This document shows positions 55,799 to 64,000 of a DNA stretch of 64,000 bases, one piece after another. Numbering within the stretch: position 1 is the first letter of the stretch; each line of letters opens with the position of its first letter. The notes under the pieces were generated by a model, which was given only the letters and a program-made list of their open reading frames with translations, had not been told where the DNA came from and did no database searches. The translations under genes and the position numbers were made by a program. Source of the stretch: CAWELS01 sp964468205 (lineage in GTDB: Bacteria; Acidobacteriota; Terriglobia; Bryobacterales; Bryobacteraceae); contig CAYXVG010000023.1 in assembly GCA_964468205.1 (NCBI GenBank), positions 1 through 64,000 of the forward strand, read 5' to 3'.

Positions 55799-57217
55799 TC
55801 AGGACTCGAGTTGTTTCAGAGCATACCGGGCCGCGAAGTATCCGCACATTCCATGGACGCCGACTCCCGGTGGCGTCGCGGCCGAACAGATATAGACTCC
55901 CTTAGTCGGGGTGTCATAGAGATGCCGGGTAGGACGCAAGGCAAATTGACGCCAATTCATCAGACCTGCCCCAATGTCCCCGCCGGCGAGATTGGGATTG
56001 TGTTGTTCGAGGTCGATCGGCGACATCGTGTGCCGGGCGAGTATGCGGTCGCGGAAGCCGGGTGCGAATCGTTCGACCTGGCTCTCGATCTTCGCCGTCA
56101 TGTCAGTGGCCGAGCCGTTGGGTACGTGACAGTAGCCCCAAGCGGTGTGCTTGCCTTCCGGGGCCCGCGTGGAGTCGAACAGGCTCGGCTGGCCAAAGAC
56201 CACGAAAGGCCGCTCGGGGACCTCCCCGTTTGCGACCTCGCGCTCGGCGCGGTCAATCTCTTCCAATGTCCCTCCCAGGTGCAGCGTCCCGGCTAGCTTG
56301 CATTCCTCCGCGTCCCACGGGATCGGGCCGTCGAGCGCCCAACTGATCTTGTAGACGCCGGGGCCGTAACGGTAGTCCTCCAGTTGCTGGCGGAAAGATT
56401 CCGGAAAACGCGTCCCGGCAATTTCGAGCAGCGGCTTCGGCGACAGGTCGCATAGCACGGCCTTCGCTTTCGGAAGTTCATCGAGCGATGTCACCCGCTC
56501 GCCGGTTACGATTTCACCGCCCATTGCGTGCAAGGTGGAAACCAGCGCCTCCGCCAGCTTGTTGGTTCCCCCGCGGGAGATGGGCCATCCGCTGACATGC
56601 CCCATCGCGGTCATCACCAGTCCGATGCCGGCGGTAAGCGGTTTGTCGAGCGGCATCATGCCATGGGCGGCCACGCCCGCCAGGATCGCCTGTGCCGGCG
56701 GATAGCGAAAGGAGCCGGTGGCGACGCCTTCCACCGAGCGAAGCGCTTTCGAGGCAAATCGAAGTGCGGTGAGTGGATGGCGGGGCGGGCGCGGAGGAGA
56801 GAGAAATAGGTCCCGGATACGGCCCCAGTTTTCAATCAAAGAACTCATCAGATCCCGGTAGGCGTCCGCGTCCCCTTCCAGTCCCTCCGCGGTTCGAGTC
56901 ACGGACCCGTAGAGGGCGGCGGCTCGTCCTCCGTCGAGCGGGTGCGCGAGAGCGATAGGCGGATGAATCCACCGCAGCCCGTGGCGTTCGAGCGCCAAGC
57001 CGGAGAAGAATGGCGACGCCGCCGCAAACGGGTGCACGGCCGCGCAGATGTCGTGCGTGAATCCAGGTAGCGTCAGGGCCGCGGACCGCGTGCCACCCCC
57101 GGCGGTCTCGTGAGCCTCCAAGACCCGCACGGAAAGTTCATGGCGGGCCAGTTCGATTGCCGCGGCGAGGCCGTTCGGCCCCGAACCAATAATGATCGCG
57201 TCTGGGTTTTTTGACAT
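55799..57217 (-). CDS. FAD-dependent phytoene-dehydrogenase-like oxidoreductase
   Basis: Amine-oxidase/phytoene-desaturase superfamily flavoprotein. DAIIIGSGPNGLAAAIELARHELSVRVLEAHETAGGGTRS (from residue 6) is the FAD-binding Rossmann motif. AAHGMMPLDKPLTAGIGLVMTAMGHVSGWPISRGGTNKLAEALV and the C-terminal GVYICSAATPPGVGVHGMCGYFAARYAL are family hallmarks. The 472 residues match the usual size. AGGAGGT before the ATG is formed by the final codons and stop of the upstream pncB gene, so the two genes are tightly coupled. No carotenoid biosynthesis gene is adjacent, and the substrate is unknown. Confidence 0.87.
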   Translation of the reverse strand: MSKNPDAIIIGSGPNGLAAAIELARHELSVRVLEAHETAGGGTRSAALTLPGFTHDICAAVHPFAAASPFFSGLALERHGLRWIHPPIALAHPLDGGRAAALYGSVTRTAEGLEGDADAYRDLMSSLIENWGRIRDLFLSPPRPPRHPLTALRFASKALRSVEGVATGSFRYPPAQAILAGVAAHGMMPLDKPLTAGIGLVMTAMGHVSGWPISRGGTNKLAEALVSTLHAMGGEIVTGERVTSLDELPKAKAVLCDLSPKPLLEIAGTRFPESFRQQLEDYRYGPGVYKISWALDGPIPWDAEECKLAGTLHLGGTLEEIDRAEREVANGEVPERPFVVFGQPSLFDSTRAPEGKHTAWGYCHVPNGSATDMTAKIESQVERFAPGFRDRILARHTMSPIDLEQHNPNLAGGDIGAGLMNWRQFALRPTRHLYDTPTKGVYICSAATPPGVGVHGMCGYFAARYALKQLES

Positions 57218-57225
57218 CCGGGCGG

Positions 57226-58569
57226 TTACCTCCTGGCGATGGAGCGTTCGATCTCTTCCTGATAGCTCTGCAATTCGGCGCTCACTTCCACTTTGTAAGG
57301 CGGGTCAGATTCTTCAAGGGCCCGTATGCGATCCGGAAGACGCCGGCGCTGCCGTCCGGCGAAATCCCGAGCCGCTTCCAGCGACTCTTTTCCGGCCGGG
57401 GTGCGAACGCCCTTGGACATCACCTGCCGGAGCAGTACCTCGCCTTCGAGTTCCTCACCTGCCCGGGCGATGATGTCCTCTTTGTTCTCCCCGTCCCGCA
57501 GGGTCCGGAACACCTGTTTCCGTCCCGGCAGAATAGGCTTGCCCGAGGAGAGTTTCAGCCGGCCGTGGCCCGCGTAGGCGCTGAGCTTGTAGGCGATGTC
57601 GAGCCCGGGGGCGTCGGCCGAGACGCCCATCGAGGTTCCGACCCCGAATCCGGCGACCGAGGGCTCTTGACCGGCGATCTCCGCCACCTTGTCCTCGTCG
57701 AGTCCTCCGCTCACGAAGATGTCCACGTGATTCAACCCCGCATCGTCGAGCATGGCGCGGGCCTTCCCGGCGAGTTGCGCGAGATCGCCGGAGTCAAGGC
57801 GGATCGCGCGAACCCGGAAGTCGTCGCCGAGTTCGCGGGCTAGCGCGATCACCTTCTTCACGCTTTCCAAGGTGTCGTAGGTGTCAACCAGCAGGACTGT
57901 CTCCGGGTAAATGTTGGCGAAACGGCGGAACGCTTCCATCTCGCTGTCGTGCGCTTGAATGAAGCTGTGAGCCATGGTGCCGGTTACCGGAATGCCATAC
58001 CGCTTGCCCGCGAGAAGGTTCGACGTGGCGGAGACCCCGGCGACATAAAAAGCGCGGGCGGCGGAGACCCCCGCATCGATCCCGTGCGTGCGGCGCGACC
58101 CGAAATCGACCACGTTCCGATCCCCGGCGGCGGTGACAATCCGCGACGCTTTCGAGGCGAGTACCGTCTCCACGTGGACCGTGTTCATCACCAGCGTTTC
58201 CACGAGTTGGCCGTGGCTGATCGGTGCGACGACCTCCAGAATGGGTTCGTTTGGAAAAACGCAGGTTCCGTCGCGCACCGCGTAGACGTCGCCCTTGAAC
58301 TTGAAGTTCTCCAACCATTCGAGAAAGGGGCCGCTGAAGCGGTCGAGCGACCGGAGGTAATCGATCGCCTCCGGGGTGAATTCGAGCTCTTCGAGATACT
58401 GCAGGACTGGCTGAATTCCCGAGGCCACAAGGTAATTCCTCCGCGGCGGTAGGCGACGGACGAAGAGCGTAAACACCGCCTCGTCCTCCATGCCTTCCTC
58501 GAAGTAAGCCTGCAGCATGGTGAGTTCGTAAAGATCGACAAAAAGAGCAAGTTCGCCGGGATTCCCCAT
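57226..58569 (-). CDS. pncB: Nicotinate phosphoribosyltransferase
   Basis: First step of the Preiss-Handler NAD salvage route: nicotinate plus PRPP gives nicotinate mononucleotide, cytoplasmic. LALFVDLYELTMLQAYFEEGMEDEAVFTLFVRRLPPRRNYLVASG is the N-terminal signature. DFGSRRTHGIDAGVSAARAFYVAGVSATSNLLAGKRYGIPVTGTMAHSFIQAH contains the catalytic His region (GTMAHS). RLDSGDLAQLA and IFVSGGLDEDKV are the phosphate-binding segments. At 447 residues it has the length of the bacterial short form. It is followed after 8 bp by the FAD oxidoreductase gene. Confidence 0.94.
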   Translation of the reverse strand: MGNPGELALFVDLYELTMLQAYFEEGMEDEAVFTLFVRRLPPRRNYLVASGIQPVLQYLEELEFTPEAIDYLRSLDRFSGPFLEWLENFKFKGDVYAVRDGTCVFPNEPILEVVAPISHGQLVETLVMNTVHVETVLASKASRIVTAAGDRNVVDFGSRRTHGIDAGVSAARAFYVAGVSATSNLLAGKRYGIPVTGTMAHSFIQAHDSEMEAFRRFANIYPETVLLVDTYDTLESVKKVIALARELGDDFRVRAIRLDSGDLAQLAGKARAMLDDAGLNHVDIFVSGGLDEDKVAEIAGQEPSVAGFGVGTSMGVSADAPGLDIAYKLSAYAGHGRLKLSSGKPILPGRKQVFRTLRDGENKEDIIARAGEELEGEVLLRQVMSKGVRTPAGKESLEAARDFAGRQRRRLPDRIRALEESDPPYKVEVSAELQSYQEEIERSIARR

Positions 58570-58658
58570 AAATAGGAGACCTTCGGAGGCGGCCAGCGTT
58601 TCGCCCCCCGGCCTGCTCCGGCGCGCGCAATTCTACCCGGCCCGCACAGCGAAGAAGA

Positions 58659-58699
58659 GAATACGGGGACCGGTGGCGAAAAGCGCCGCCTGTCCCCGT
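58659..58699 (-). terminator. Long hairpin downstream of the TonB-type receptor gene
   Basis: ATACGGGGAC and GTCCCCGTAT are perfect 10-bp arms; after one mismatch the stem continues with 7 more pairs (one G-T) and closes on a 5-nt AAAAG loop. It begins 14 bp after the receptor stop codon (58714) and, on the minus strand, is followed by TCTCTTCTTC. It is likely the transcription terminator, or a REP-type element serving as one. Confidence 0.7.
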
Positions 58700-58713
58700 A
58701 TGAGGGGTGCGGT

Positions 58714-61700
58714 TTAGAACGATAGCCGCAGCGCGACCTGCATGATGCGGGCGTCGTGGGCCGAGGTGTACTGGCCGAAGCGGCCGTTGACCTGATTGCC
58801 CTGGGGGTCGAAGCGCGGGACCGTGTCCACGCCGCTGAATTGAGTGTGATTGAAGGCGTTGTACATCTCCCAGCGGAACTGGAGCTTCAGCCGCTCGTGG
58901 ACGGGGATGTTCTTGAAGACGGCAATATCGAAGTTGTTGATGCCAGGACCACGGATGGCCCCTTTGGGCACGTCGCCGAAGCTGCCGATGGGGGGCAGAG
59001 CGAAGGCCGCGGTATTGAAGTGCCGGTCAAAGGTGCGCTCGCTCTTCGGTATCGTGGGATCGGCCACCATCAGCGCGCGGGCGCCGAGCGATGCCGTTCC
59101 GGTGAAGTCGGTTGGGGTGGTGGTCTGTAGGCCGGGCGTCAGCGGTTGGCCGCTGACAAAGCTGGTGATGCCGGAGAGCTGCCAGCCATTGACCACATAC
59201 TTGGCAATTGGATTGTCCCAGCGCACCTCGGGGATGTCCCATAGGTAGTTGATCTTCAAAACATGGGTGCGGTCGAACCCGGCCGGACCGTAATCGCGGA
59301 CCCGCGGGTCCACGAGCGACGTGATGACGTTTGCATCGTTGTCGTTGAAATCCATGGCCTTGGACCAGGTCCAGGAGAGTCCAAACTGCAATCCACGGGC
59401 GAACCGCCGTTTGGCCGTAACCTGCAGCGAGTGGTAGTGGGAACTGCCCGCCGGCTCGAGAATGCGAATGTTATTGTGGCCGACCCGCGGCCGGAGAAAG
59501 GACGAAGTCAGAGGGCGGCCCGGGCGGGTGGGATCCTCGTTGGCGGGATCAAAATTCGCGCCCAGCGGAATCGGGTTGATGTCCCGTTTCCAGAGCTGAT
59601 GCCGCCCCAGATTACCCACATAAGCGATGTCGACCACCGTGCCGAAGCCGATGTTCTGTTGGATGGAGAGATTGTAATTCATCACCATCGGGATGCGGGC
59701 GTCAGGGTCCAGCCCTTCGACGTTGGCGGGGAAGAGGAAGCCCGCGGAGTCCTGCAGCCTCGATATCTCGCTGTGGAAGAGAACGGGAGCTTGCAGCAGC
59801 GGGGGCTGCACGCTGTAGATTCTCGACCAGGTGCCGAAATTGGGGCGCTGGTAAAAGATGCCGAATCCCCCGCGGACCGCGGTTTTGCCTTTCCCGAAAG
59901 GATCGTAGGCAAAACCGAAGCGGGGACCCAATTTGACACCCTGGCTCTCGGTCAGGCCGCGCGGAAAGTCCGGGTTGTCGCGTACGGCTACCATGCCGTT
60001 GACAGGATTGCCGGAATTGGGCGCGATCGCGCCGATGAGATTCGCTGCGAACGTCTCGCCGGTTAGCGGGTGTACCGCTACCCGGCTGCCTTCTGCGTCC
60101 ATGCCCGGCTGGAGAAGGCTCACCTGCTGGGACGGGTCATAGCGGTCGTCGACGAACCCGGCGATGAGATCCTCTTTGTGAGTGATCGGCGGCATCCACT
60201 GAAGCCGCAGGCCATAGTCAAGGGTGAGCTTCCGGTTGACGCGCCACGTGTCCTGGATGAAGCCCTCCATGATCGTGTTGCGGGTTTGAGCGAAGGGACG
60301 GGCCGATGATTCGGTGTATTGGTTGAAAACTCCGAGCATCGCGTTCGAGTACGCGTAATTGGTATCGAGCGGATTATTCACGTCCCGCCCAAAGTTGTAC
60401 TGGCCGGAGAATTCCACCGATTGCGCGATGTCCCGCAGGAACCACTCCACGTACAATCCCGCCTTCACGGTATGGGAGCCCCGGATGAAAGTGGTCTTGT
60501 TGTCCCAGTTCAGCACGTAGTTTAGCGCCTCAAACGGAAAGCGTCCGTCTTTGTTCAGGCTGGCGAAGTTCGGCACGCCGCCGAAGGTCGCGTCGGGGAT
60601 CAGGTCGAGCGGATTTGTCCCTCCAAAGAGCTGACCCGCGGCGTAGCCGACGGCCGCCCGCTGGTTCGGCGGCAGCAGGCTCTCGTCGATTTCGTTCTTC
60701 TCCGGGTGTCGCAGCAGACCGAAGTGGAGTTCGTTGATCACTGTGGGCGAGAAGATCTTCGTATACCGGGTAGCGATTCCCTGGGTGTCACCGAGAAAAC
60801 TGTATTCACCCCACTGGTCCCAGTTCTGCGCGCCACCCGTCGGGAAGCCGATGCTGCCGGTCGCTTCTTCGTAATAGCCGGAGTAGGTGGCGAAAATCAT
60901 GTTGCGGTCGTTGAAGTTGTAATCGACCTTCAGCGTCTCGGTGCGGGTCGGCAGGTCGTTATCGGCCGTGAAGATGTAGTTGTAAGCTCCATTCGAAACC
61001 GACCGGTCGAGGAAATTTGGGCCCGGGAACACATTCATCAGGGCCTGACCGTTGGGATCGATCCGGTCCCCCGGAATCCTGTTGCCAGGAAACGGAGCGC
61101 CACCGTTAAACGGATCTTTAACATTGATGAGCTGGTCATTGAGGTCGATGGACTGGGAAAAATCGCCGGCCTGCTCGAGCCCGGTGGGCATGGTGACCTG
61201 CCGGGTTACGCCCTGCGTGGTGGGCCAGAATTCCTGTCCCCAGAAGAAGAACATCTTGTTCTTGTTCTCGTTGAACTTGCCGGGGATGTAGACGGGGCCG
61301 CCGATGTTGTAGGTCCACGTGTTGAAGCGGTAGCGGGGCTTGGGAACGCCGTTGCGGTTGTTGAAGAAGTTGTTGGCGTTGAACTGCTCGTGCCGCTTGA
61401 AGTAAGAAAGCAGGCCGTGGAACTGCTGGGCGCCGCTCTTGGTGACGATGTGAACGTTCGAGCCGGCCATGCGGCCGTATTCGGCCTGGTAGTTCGTCAT
61501 GAGGACCTTGACTTCGCTGACCATGTCCTGGCTGACCACCAGCTTCTTGGCGAACGAGTTGCCCACGTCCACGGCGGGAATGCCGTCGATGGAAATGTTA
61601 TTCTGCGTCCGGCGGTTGCCCATCACGCTGAAATCCGTGCGGCGGCCCAATTGTTGTGAATCCTGGGTGACCACGACGCCGGGCATCAAGGCGAGCAGGG

Positions 61701-62163
61701 ATGTGACGTTGCGCCCGAGGTTGAGCAACTCGTCCACCTGGTCCGTGGTCAGCATGTCGGAGCGCTCCGCCGTCTGCGTCTGCACCACCGCGCCGCCCTC
61801 GGCAACCACGGAGACCACTTCGGTCATTCCGCCCAACTCGAGCGTCAGGTTGCCGATCGCCAGCCGCTCTCCGGCCGACAGAAAAAGCCCCCGCTTCTCC
61901 AGCCTCTTGAAGCCGTCCTTGGAAGCGGTGATCCGGTATTCACCCGGTTCGACGCCGGCAAAGACGAAATCGCCCACTTCGGTCGTGACACTCCGGCGTT
62001 CCCGGCCAGTTGTAACGTGGGTAAGTGTCAATTCCGCGTCAGGAATGGCGGCGCCGCTCGGGTCGGTGACCGATCCGGCGACGGAGCCGGTGGTGAACTG
62101 AGAAAAGGCGGGCTGTAACGTCAGCATCAAGGTGACCAGCCCGAATCCAATAGCGTGCCGCAT
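58714..62163 (-). CDS. TonB-dependent-receptor-like outer membrane protein with CarboxypepD regulatory domain
   Basis: Large outer-membrane barrel of the Acidobacteriota 'Oar-like' type, probably for uptake of oligosaccharides or peptides. GGAGGGC lies 7 nt before the ATG. Signal peptide about 1-21; a carboxypeptidase-regulatory-like domain (about 25-110; GSVAGSVTDPSGAAIPDAELTLTHVTTG ... VEPGEYRITASKDGFKR); a plug domain (about 130-260; MLTTDQVDELLNLGRNVTSLLALMPGV); then a long barrel ending RIMQVALRLSF with the terminal aromatic residue needed for barrel insertion. It is 1149 residues, typical for the group. A promoter and a 26-bp box lie upstream. The adjacent winged-helix protein is the likely regulator. 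The ligand is unknown. Confidence 0.92.
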   Translation of the reverse strand: MRHAIGFGLVTLMLTLQPAFSQFTTGSVAGSVTDPSGAAIPDAELTLTHVTTGRERRSVTTEVGDFVFAGVEPGEYRITASKDGFKRLEKRGLFLSAGERLAIGNLTLELGGMTEVVSVVAEGGAVVQTQTAERSDMLTTDQVDELLNLGRNVTSLLALMPGVVVTQDSQQLGRRTDFSVMGNRRTQNNISIDGIPAVDVGNSFAKKLVVSQDMVSEVKVLMTNYQAEYGRMAGSNVHIVTKSGAQQFHGLLSYFKRHEQFNANNFFNNRNGVPKPRYRFNTWTYNIGGPVYIPGKFNENKNKMFFFWGQEFWPTTQGVTRQVTMPTGLEQAGDFSQSIDLNDQLINVKDPFNGGAPFPGNRIPGDRIDPNGQALMNVFPGPNFLDRSVSNGAYNYIFTADNDLPTRTETLKVDYNFNDRNMIFATYSGYYEEATGSIGFPTGGAQNWDQWGEYSFLGDTQGIATRYTKIFSPTVINELHFGLLRHPEKNEIDESLLPPNQRAAVGYAAGQLFGGTNPLDLIPDATFGGVPNFASLNKDGRFPFEALNYVLNWDNKTTFIRGSHTVKAGLYVEWFLRDIAQSVEFSGQYNFGRDVNNPLDTNYAYSNAMLGVFNQYTESSARPFAQTRNTIMEGFIQDTWRVNRKLTLDYGLRLQWMPPITHKEDLIAGFVDDRYDPSQQVSLLQPGMDAEGSRVAVHPLTGETFAANLIGAIAPNSGNPVNGMVAVRDNPDFPRGLTESQGVKLGPRFGFAYDPFGKGKTAVRGGFGIFYQRPNFGTWSRIYSVQPPLLQAPVLFHSEISRLQDSAGFLFPANVEGLDPDARIPMVMNYNLSIQQNIGFGTVVDIAYVGNLGRHQLWKRDINPIPLGANFDPANEDPTRPGRPLTSSFLRPRVGHNNIRILEPAGSSHYHSLQVTAKRRFARGLQFGLSWTWSKAMDFNDNDANVITSLVDPRVRDYGPAGFDRTHVLKINYLWDIPEVRWDNPIAKYVVNGWQLSGITSFVSGQPLTPGLQTTTPTDFTGTASLGARALMVADPTIPKSERTFDRHFNTAAFALPPIGSFGDVPKGAIRGPGINNFDIAVFKNIPVHERLKLQFRWEMYNAFNHTQFSGVDTVPRFDPQGNQVNGRFGQYTSAHDARIMQVALRLSF

Positions 62164-62270
62164 GTTTGTGCCCTCCAGGCTAAATTGTGAGAGTCCCGCT
62201 GCGAATCAGGCGGGCGCGGTTATTGTGTAATCTGCCGCTCCCCTGAAATAACACCAGCGTAACTGGCGCA

Positions 62271-62321
62271 ATTGTAGCTGGACGGGCGGTTGAATCCAAG
62301 AGGGTTTCACTGTGAATTCAC
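62271..62321 (-). promoter_or_regulatory. Receptor promoter with 26-bp operator box
   Basis: On the minus strand: TTGGAT (62299-62294), 17-bp spacer, TACAAT (62276-62271). The box at 62321-62296 reads GTGAATTCAC, one base (A), then GTGAAACCCTCTTGG; its terminal TTGG is the first part of the -35. Two GTGAA units are 11 bp apart, one helical turn. The same box, in the same place relative to a promoter, occurs at 63616-63641. Confidence 0.65.
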
Positions 62322-62347
62322 ATTGCCGGGCAGCCCGTCCGTCCGGC

Positions 62348-63610
62348 TCAATGGACCCGGAGGGCCACAATTTCCGTGCTCGATGCGGTCCCGCCCAGTT
62401 GGGTGGAGCGAACCACCAACTCGAATGACGAGAACTCGTCCGAGCCGTGCTCGCGACGGAGCCGCTCCGCCAACTTCCGTGCGGCATCAACGGGAATCAC
62501 AAGGTCGGTGGCGGCTTCAGTGGCCGGCAGACCAGTCCCGGCGGTCAGCAGCACTCGGCCCTGGCCGCTGCCATTCGGAAGCAACGCCAGCACACCGTAT
62601 GCGACGCCGCCGTCGGGAATGTAGAGGTCCTGTTCGCCCGGCCGCGGATCCAGATTCCGCACCCGCAAGGGATTTTCTCCCGCGCCGCCACGATCGAGGC
62701 GAAACGCGAGTTGCTCTTCGTAGAGCTCGATCCAGGGGTTCGCTTCGGCCCCGCCCAAGATGATGGCGTTCGAAGCCTTGAGCTGGCGAATATGCACGTG
62801 CCGCGGATGAACAACTTGGATCTGCTCCCAGGCCCCCGGAGCCGCGCGCAGCAAGCTGGTCACCAGCGTCAGGTCCCCAACGCTCGTGTATTGACGGCCG
62901 TCGATAATCCCCAACATCCGGCGCAGATCCGGGCTGATGTCCGGAGCGTCGAACCGCTCCCGGTATGTCCCCTGTTCGAAATCCTCCAACGGGGTCCTGG
63001 AGCGTAACGCATTGTTAATCAGCACCATGCTGGCGTCCTGGATGATCACCAGAGTCGGACGGTCCCGGTCGAGGAGCTTTGATAACAAAGGGTGAGGCTC
63101 CGGCGTGGCCGCCAGCACCGGCTCCGGAGGAGGCGGCGATAGCCGGGATCCGGCAAATAGACCAACCAACAGCGCGATTCCGGCGAGCGCGGCCGCCCAC
63201 CAGACAGATCTTCCGTAACGAGCCGGACCGGCGGCGGGTGGGGATTCCCCGGCCGGCTCCCGCTCCTGAAATTTCGGGATATAAGCCCCTTTGGGAATCG
63301 AGATCGTCACTGGCTCCCCGGCGCCGGGACCCTCGAAGTAAGCGCTCAGTTTGCGGCGCAACAACCGCATCTCGGCGCGTACGATGCTGTCGTCGGCGGT
63401 GGAGTACTCCGGGTCGCGGCCGAATACGTGGTGGCCGATCTTCTGCTCGCTCAGCAAATCTTCCCGGCCGAGCATGGAGTTGCGGACAACAAACAGGAAG
63501 AGTTCCCGCAGCTTGGGCGCACGCCGGAATCCGGGACTTTCGGCGACTCTCAGGGCAAGCTCAAAGCCGGGTCCCTCAAGAGGCGACCCAGAGACAGTCT
63601 GGTTCTTCAT
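62348..63610 (-). CDS. Membrane winged-helix regulator without TPRs
   Basis: One-component regulator, 420 residues from ATG 63610; a longer reading from 63700 would run through the operator. The DNA-binding region (about 15-115; APKLRELFLFVVRNSMLGREDLLSEQKIGHHVFGRDPEYSTADDSIVRAEMRLLRRKLSAYFEG, then ISIPKGAYIPKF) matches that of the regulator at 21441-23336. A membrane segment follows at about 133-153 (WWAAALAGIALLVGLFAGS). The outer domain (about 170-420) has no TPRs: PTLVIIQDASMVLINNAL, GGAEANPWIELYEEQLAFRLD, GVLALLPNGSGQGRVLLTAG; this resembles a ligand-sensing domain found beside TonB receptors in Acidobacteriota, but I cannot name it. Confidence 0.82.
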   Translation of the reverse strand: MKNQTVSGSPLEGPGFELALRVAESPGFRRAPKLRELFLFVVRNSMLGREDLLSEQKIGHHVFGRDPEYSTADDSIVRAEMRLLRRKLSAYFEGPGAGEPVTISIPKGAYIPKFQEREPAGESPPAAGPARYGRSVWWAAALAGIALLVGLFAGSRLSPPPPEPVLAATPEPHPLLSKLLDRDRPTLVIIQDASMVLINNALRSRTPLEDFEQGTYRERFDAPDISPDLRRMLGIIDGRQYTSVGDLTLVTSLLRAAPGAWEQIQVVHPRHVHIRQLKASNAIILGGAEANPWIELYEEQLAFRLDRGGAGENPLRVRNLDPRPGEQDLYIPDGGVAYGVLALLPNGSGQGRVLLTAGTGLPATEAATDLVIPVDAARKLAERLRREHGSDEFSSFELVVRSTQLGGTASSTEIVALRVH

Positions 63611-63615
63611 CCCAG

Positions 63616-63667
63616 GTGAATTCACGGTGAAACCCTCTTGGTACGCGGACGCAATCCAGTATATAAG
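63616..63667 (+). promoter_or_regulatory. Operator box and promoter upstream of the Gfo/Idh gene
   Basis: The box at 63616-63641 reads GTGAATTCAC, one base (G), then GTGAAACCCTCTTGG, identical to the receptor box except that base. TTGGTA (63638-63643) is a -35 candidate, with TATATA (63660-63665, 16-bp spacer) or TATAAG (63662-63667, 18-bp spacer) as -10. The box also lies immediately before the divergent regulator gene (start 63610), so it could act in autoregulation too. Confidence 0.6.
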
Positions 63668-63699
63668 GTTAGAGGACACTACGGGGAGATCACGCTCCA

Positions 63700-64000
63700 T
63701 TGCCTACCACCACTCGACGAACCATCCTCATGGCCGGCGGCGCCCTGCCGCTGGCGCGCGCCGCGGCGTTCAGCCCAAACGACGCCATCCAGGTCGGCTG
63801 CATCGGCACGGGAGGCAGATGCCGGCGGCTGATGGAGACGCTCGTGAAGATCCCGGGCGTGCGTATCACTGCGCTGTGCGACATCTGGGAGGAACACCTG
63901 GAGAAGGCCAAGGCTCTATCGCCGGCCGGTGTCTGGGTCACCCGCGACTATCACCAACTGCTCGCCCGGCAGGACGTGGACGCCGTGCTCATCGGAGCCC
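63700..64000 (+). CDS. Gfo/Idh/MocA-family oxidoreductase, 5' part
   Basis: NAD(P)-dependent sugar dehydrogenase family, cut by the right edge after about 100 codons. TTG 63700 is taken as start because it keeps the Tat-like TTTRRTILMAGGALPLARAAAF; GGGGAG lies about 12 nt upstream. An ATG ten codons later is possible but would truncate that signal. IQVGCIGTGGRCRRLMETLVKIPGVRITALCDIWEEHLEKAK is the Rossmann NAD-binding motif, and LLARQDVDAVLIGA is the usual following strand. Exported Tat-type members are common in Acidobacteriota. It is divergent from the regulator and shares the operator box with the TonB-type receptor gene. Confidence 0.85.
   Translation, partial: MPTTTRRTILMAGGALPLARAAAFSPNDAIQVGCIGTGGRCRRLMETLVKIPGVRITALCDIWEEHLEKAKALSPAGVWVTRDYHQLLARQDVDAVLIGA

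Overview
The window is uniformly GC-rich DNA. Its gene content points to an Acidobacteriota genome of the Bryobacterales/Solibacter type (inference): a 1149-residue TonB-type receptor with an N-terminal carboxypeptidase-regulatory domain, two membrane-anchored winged-helix regulators (one with TPRs), many secreted glycoside hydrolases, a sulfatase with its radical-SAM maturase, a Tat-exported DUF362 protein and a Gfo/Idh/MocA oxidoreductase. A run of exactly 100 N at 3245-3344 marks a scaffold join, so this is probably a draft or metagenome assembly.

Layout. 1-7.5 kb: truncated penicillin-acylase-type hydrolase, CorC/HlyC-type membrane protein, GH43-like and GH113-like secreted enzymes, anaerobic sulfatase maturase, AlkD-like repair protein. 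7.6-13 kb: an unrecognised 809-residue secreted protein, a CsgG-family protein and a membrane Ser/Thr kinase with an in-frame minisatellite. 13-23.3 kb: MetX-like alpha/beta hydrolase, a small basic ORF, two GT4 glycosyltransferases, a PHP-type phosphoesterase, AsnB, DeoB and a winged-helix/TPR regulator. 23.8-39.5 kb: fused alpha-beta 2-oxoacid dehydrogenase E1, an aldo/keto reductase-like protein overlapping a GH10-like gene, a GH140/DUF4038 enzyme, Cu/Zn superoxide dismutase, a divergent pair of secreted nucleoside hydrolase and ADP-ribosylglycohydrolase, sulfatase coupled to an RluA-type pseudouridine synthase, DUF362 protein, MsrP and AlkC.

39.8-51.9 kb holds the most unusual block. Two independent two-gene modules each pair a double actin-fold ATPase (BadF/BcrA-type, fused to a DUF2229-type region) with a smaller cysteine-containing protein of the 2-hydroxyacyl-CoA dehydratase D-component/HgdB type. 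The four proteins keep the cluster-ligand cysteines expected of an ATP-driven electron-injection system. No CoA-ester pathway gene lies next to them, so the substrate is unknown.

52.4-58.6 kb: archease-RtcB RNA ligase, GYD-domain protein, phosphoribosyltransferase, an unknown 84-residue protein, an FAD oxidoreductase and nicotinate phosphoribosyltransferase. 58.7-64 kb: the TonB-type receptor, a winged-helix regulator and the start of a Gfo/Idh/MocA gene. Two near-identical 26-bp boxes lie just upstream of the receptor and oxidoreductase promoters in the same geometry, with an 11-bp direct repeat of the kind bound by OmpR-type winged helices. This suggests a small uptake/oxidation regulon controlled by the regulator between them.
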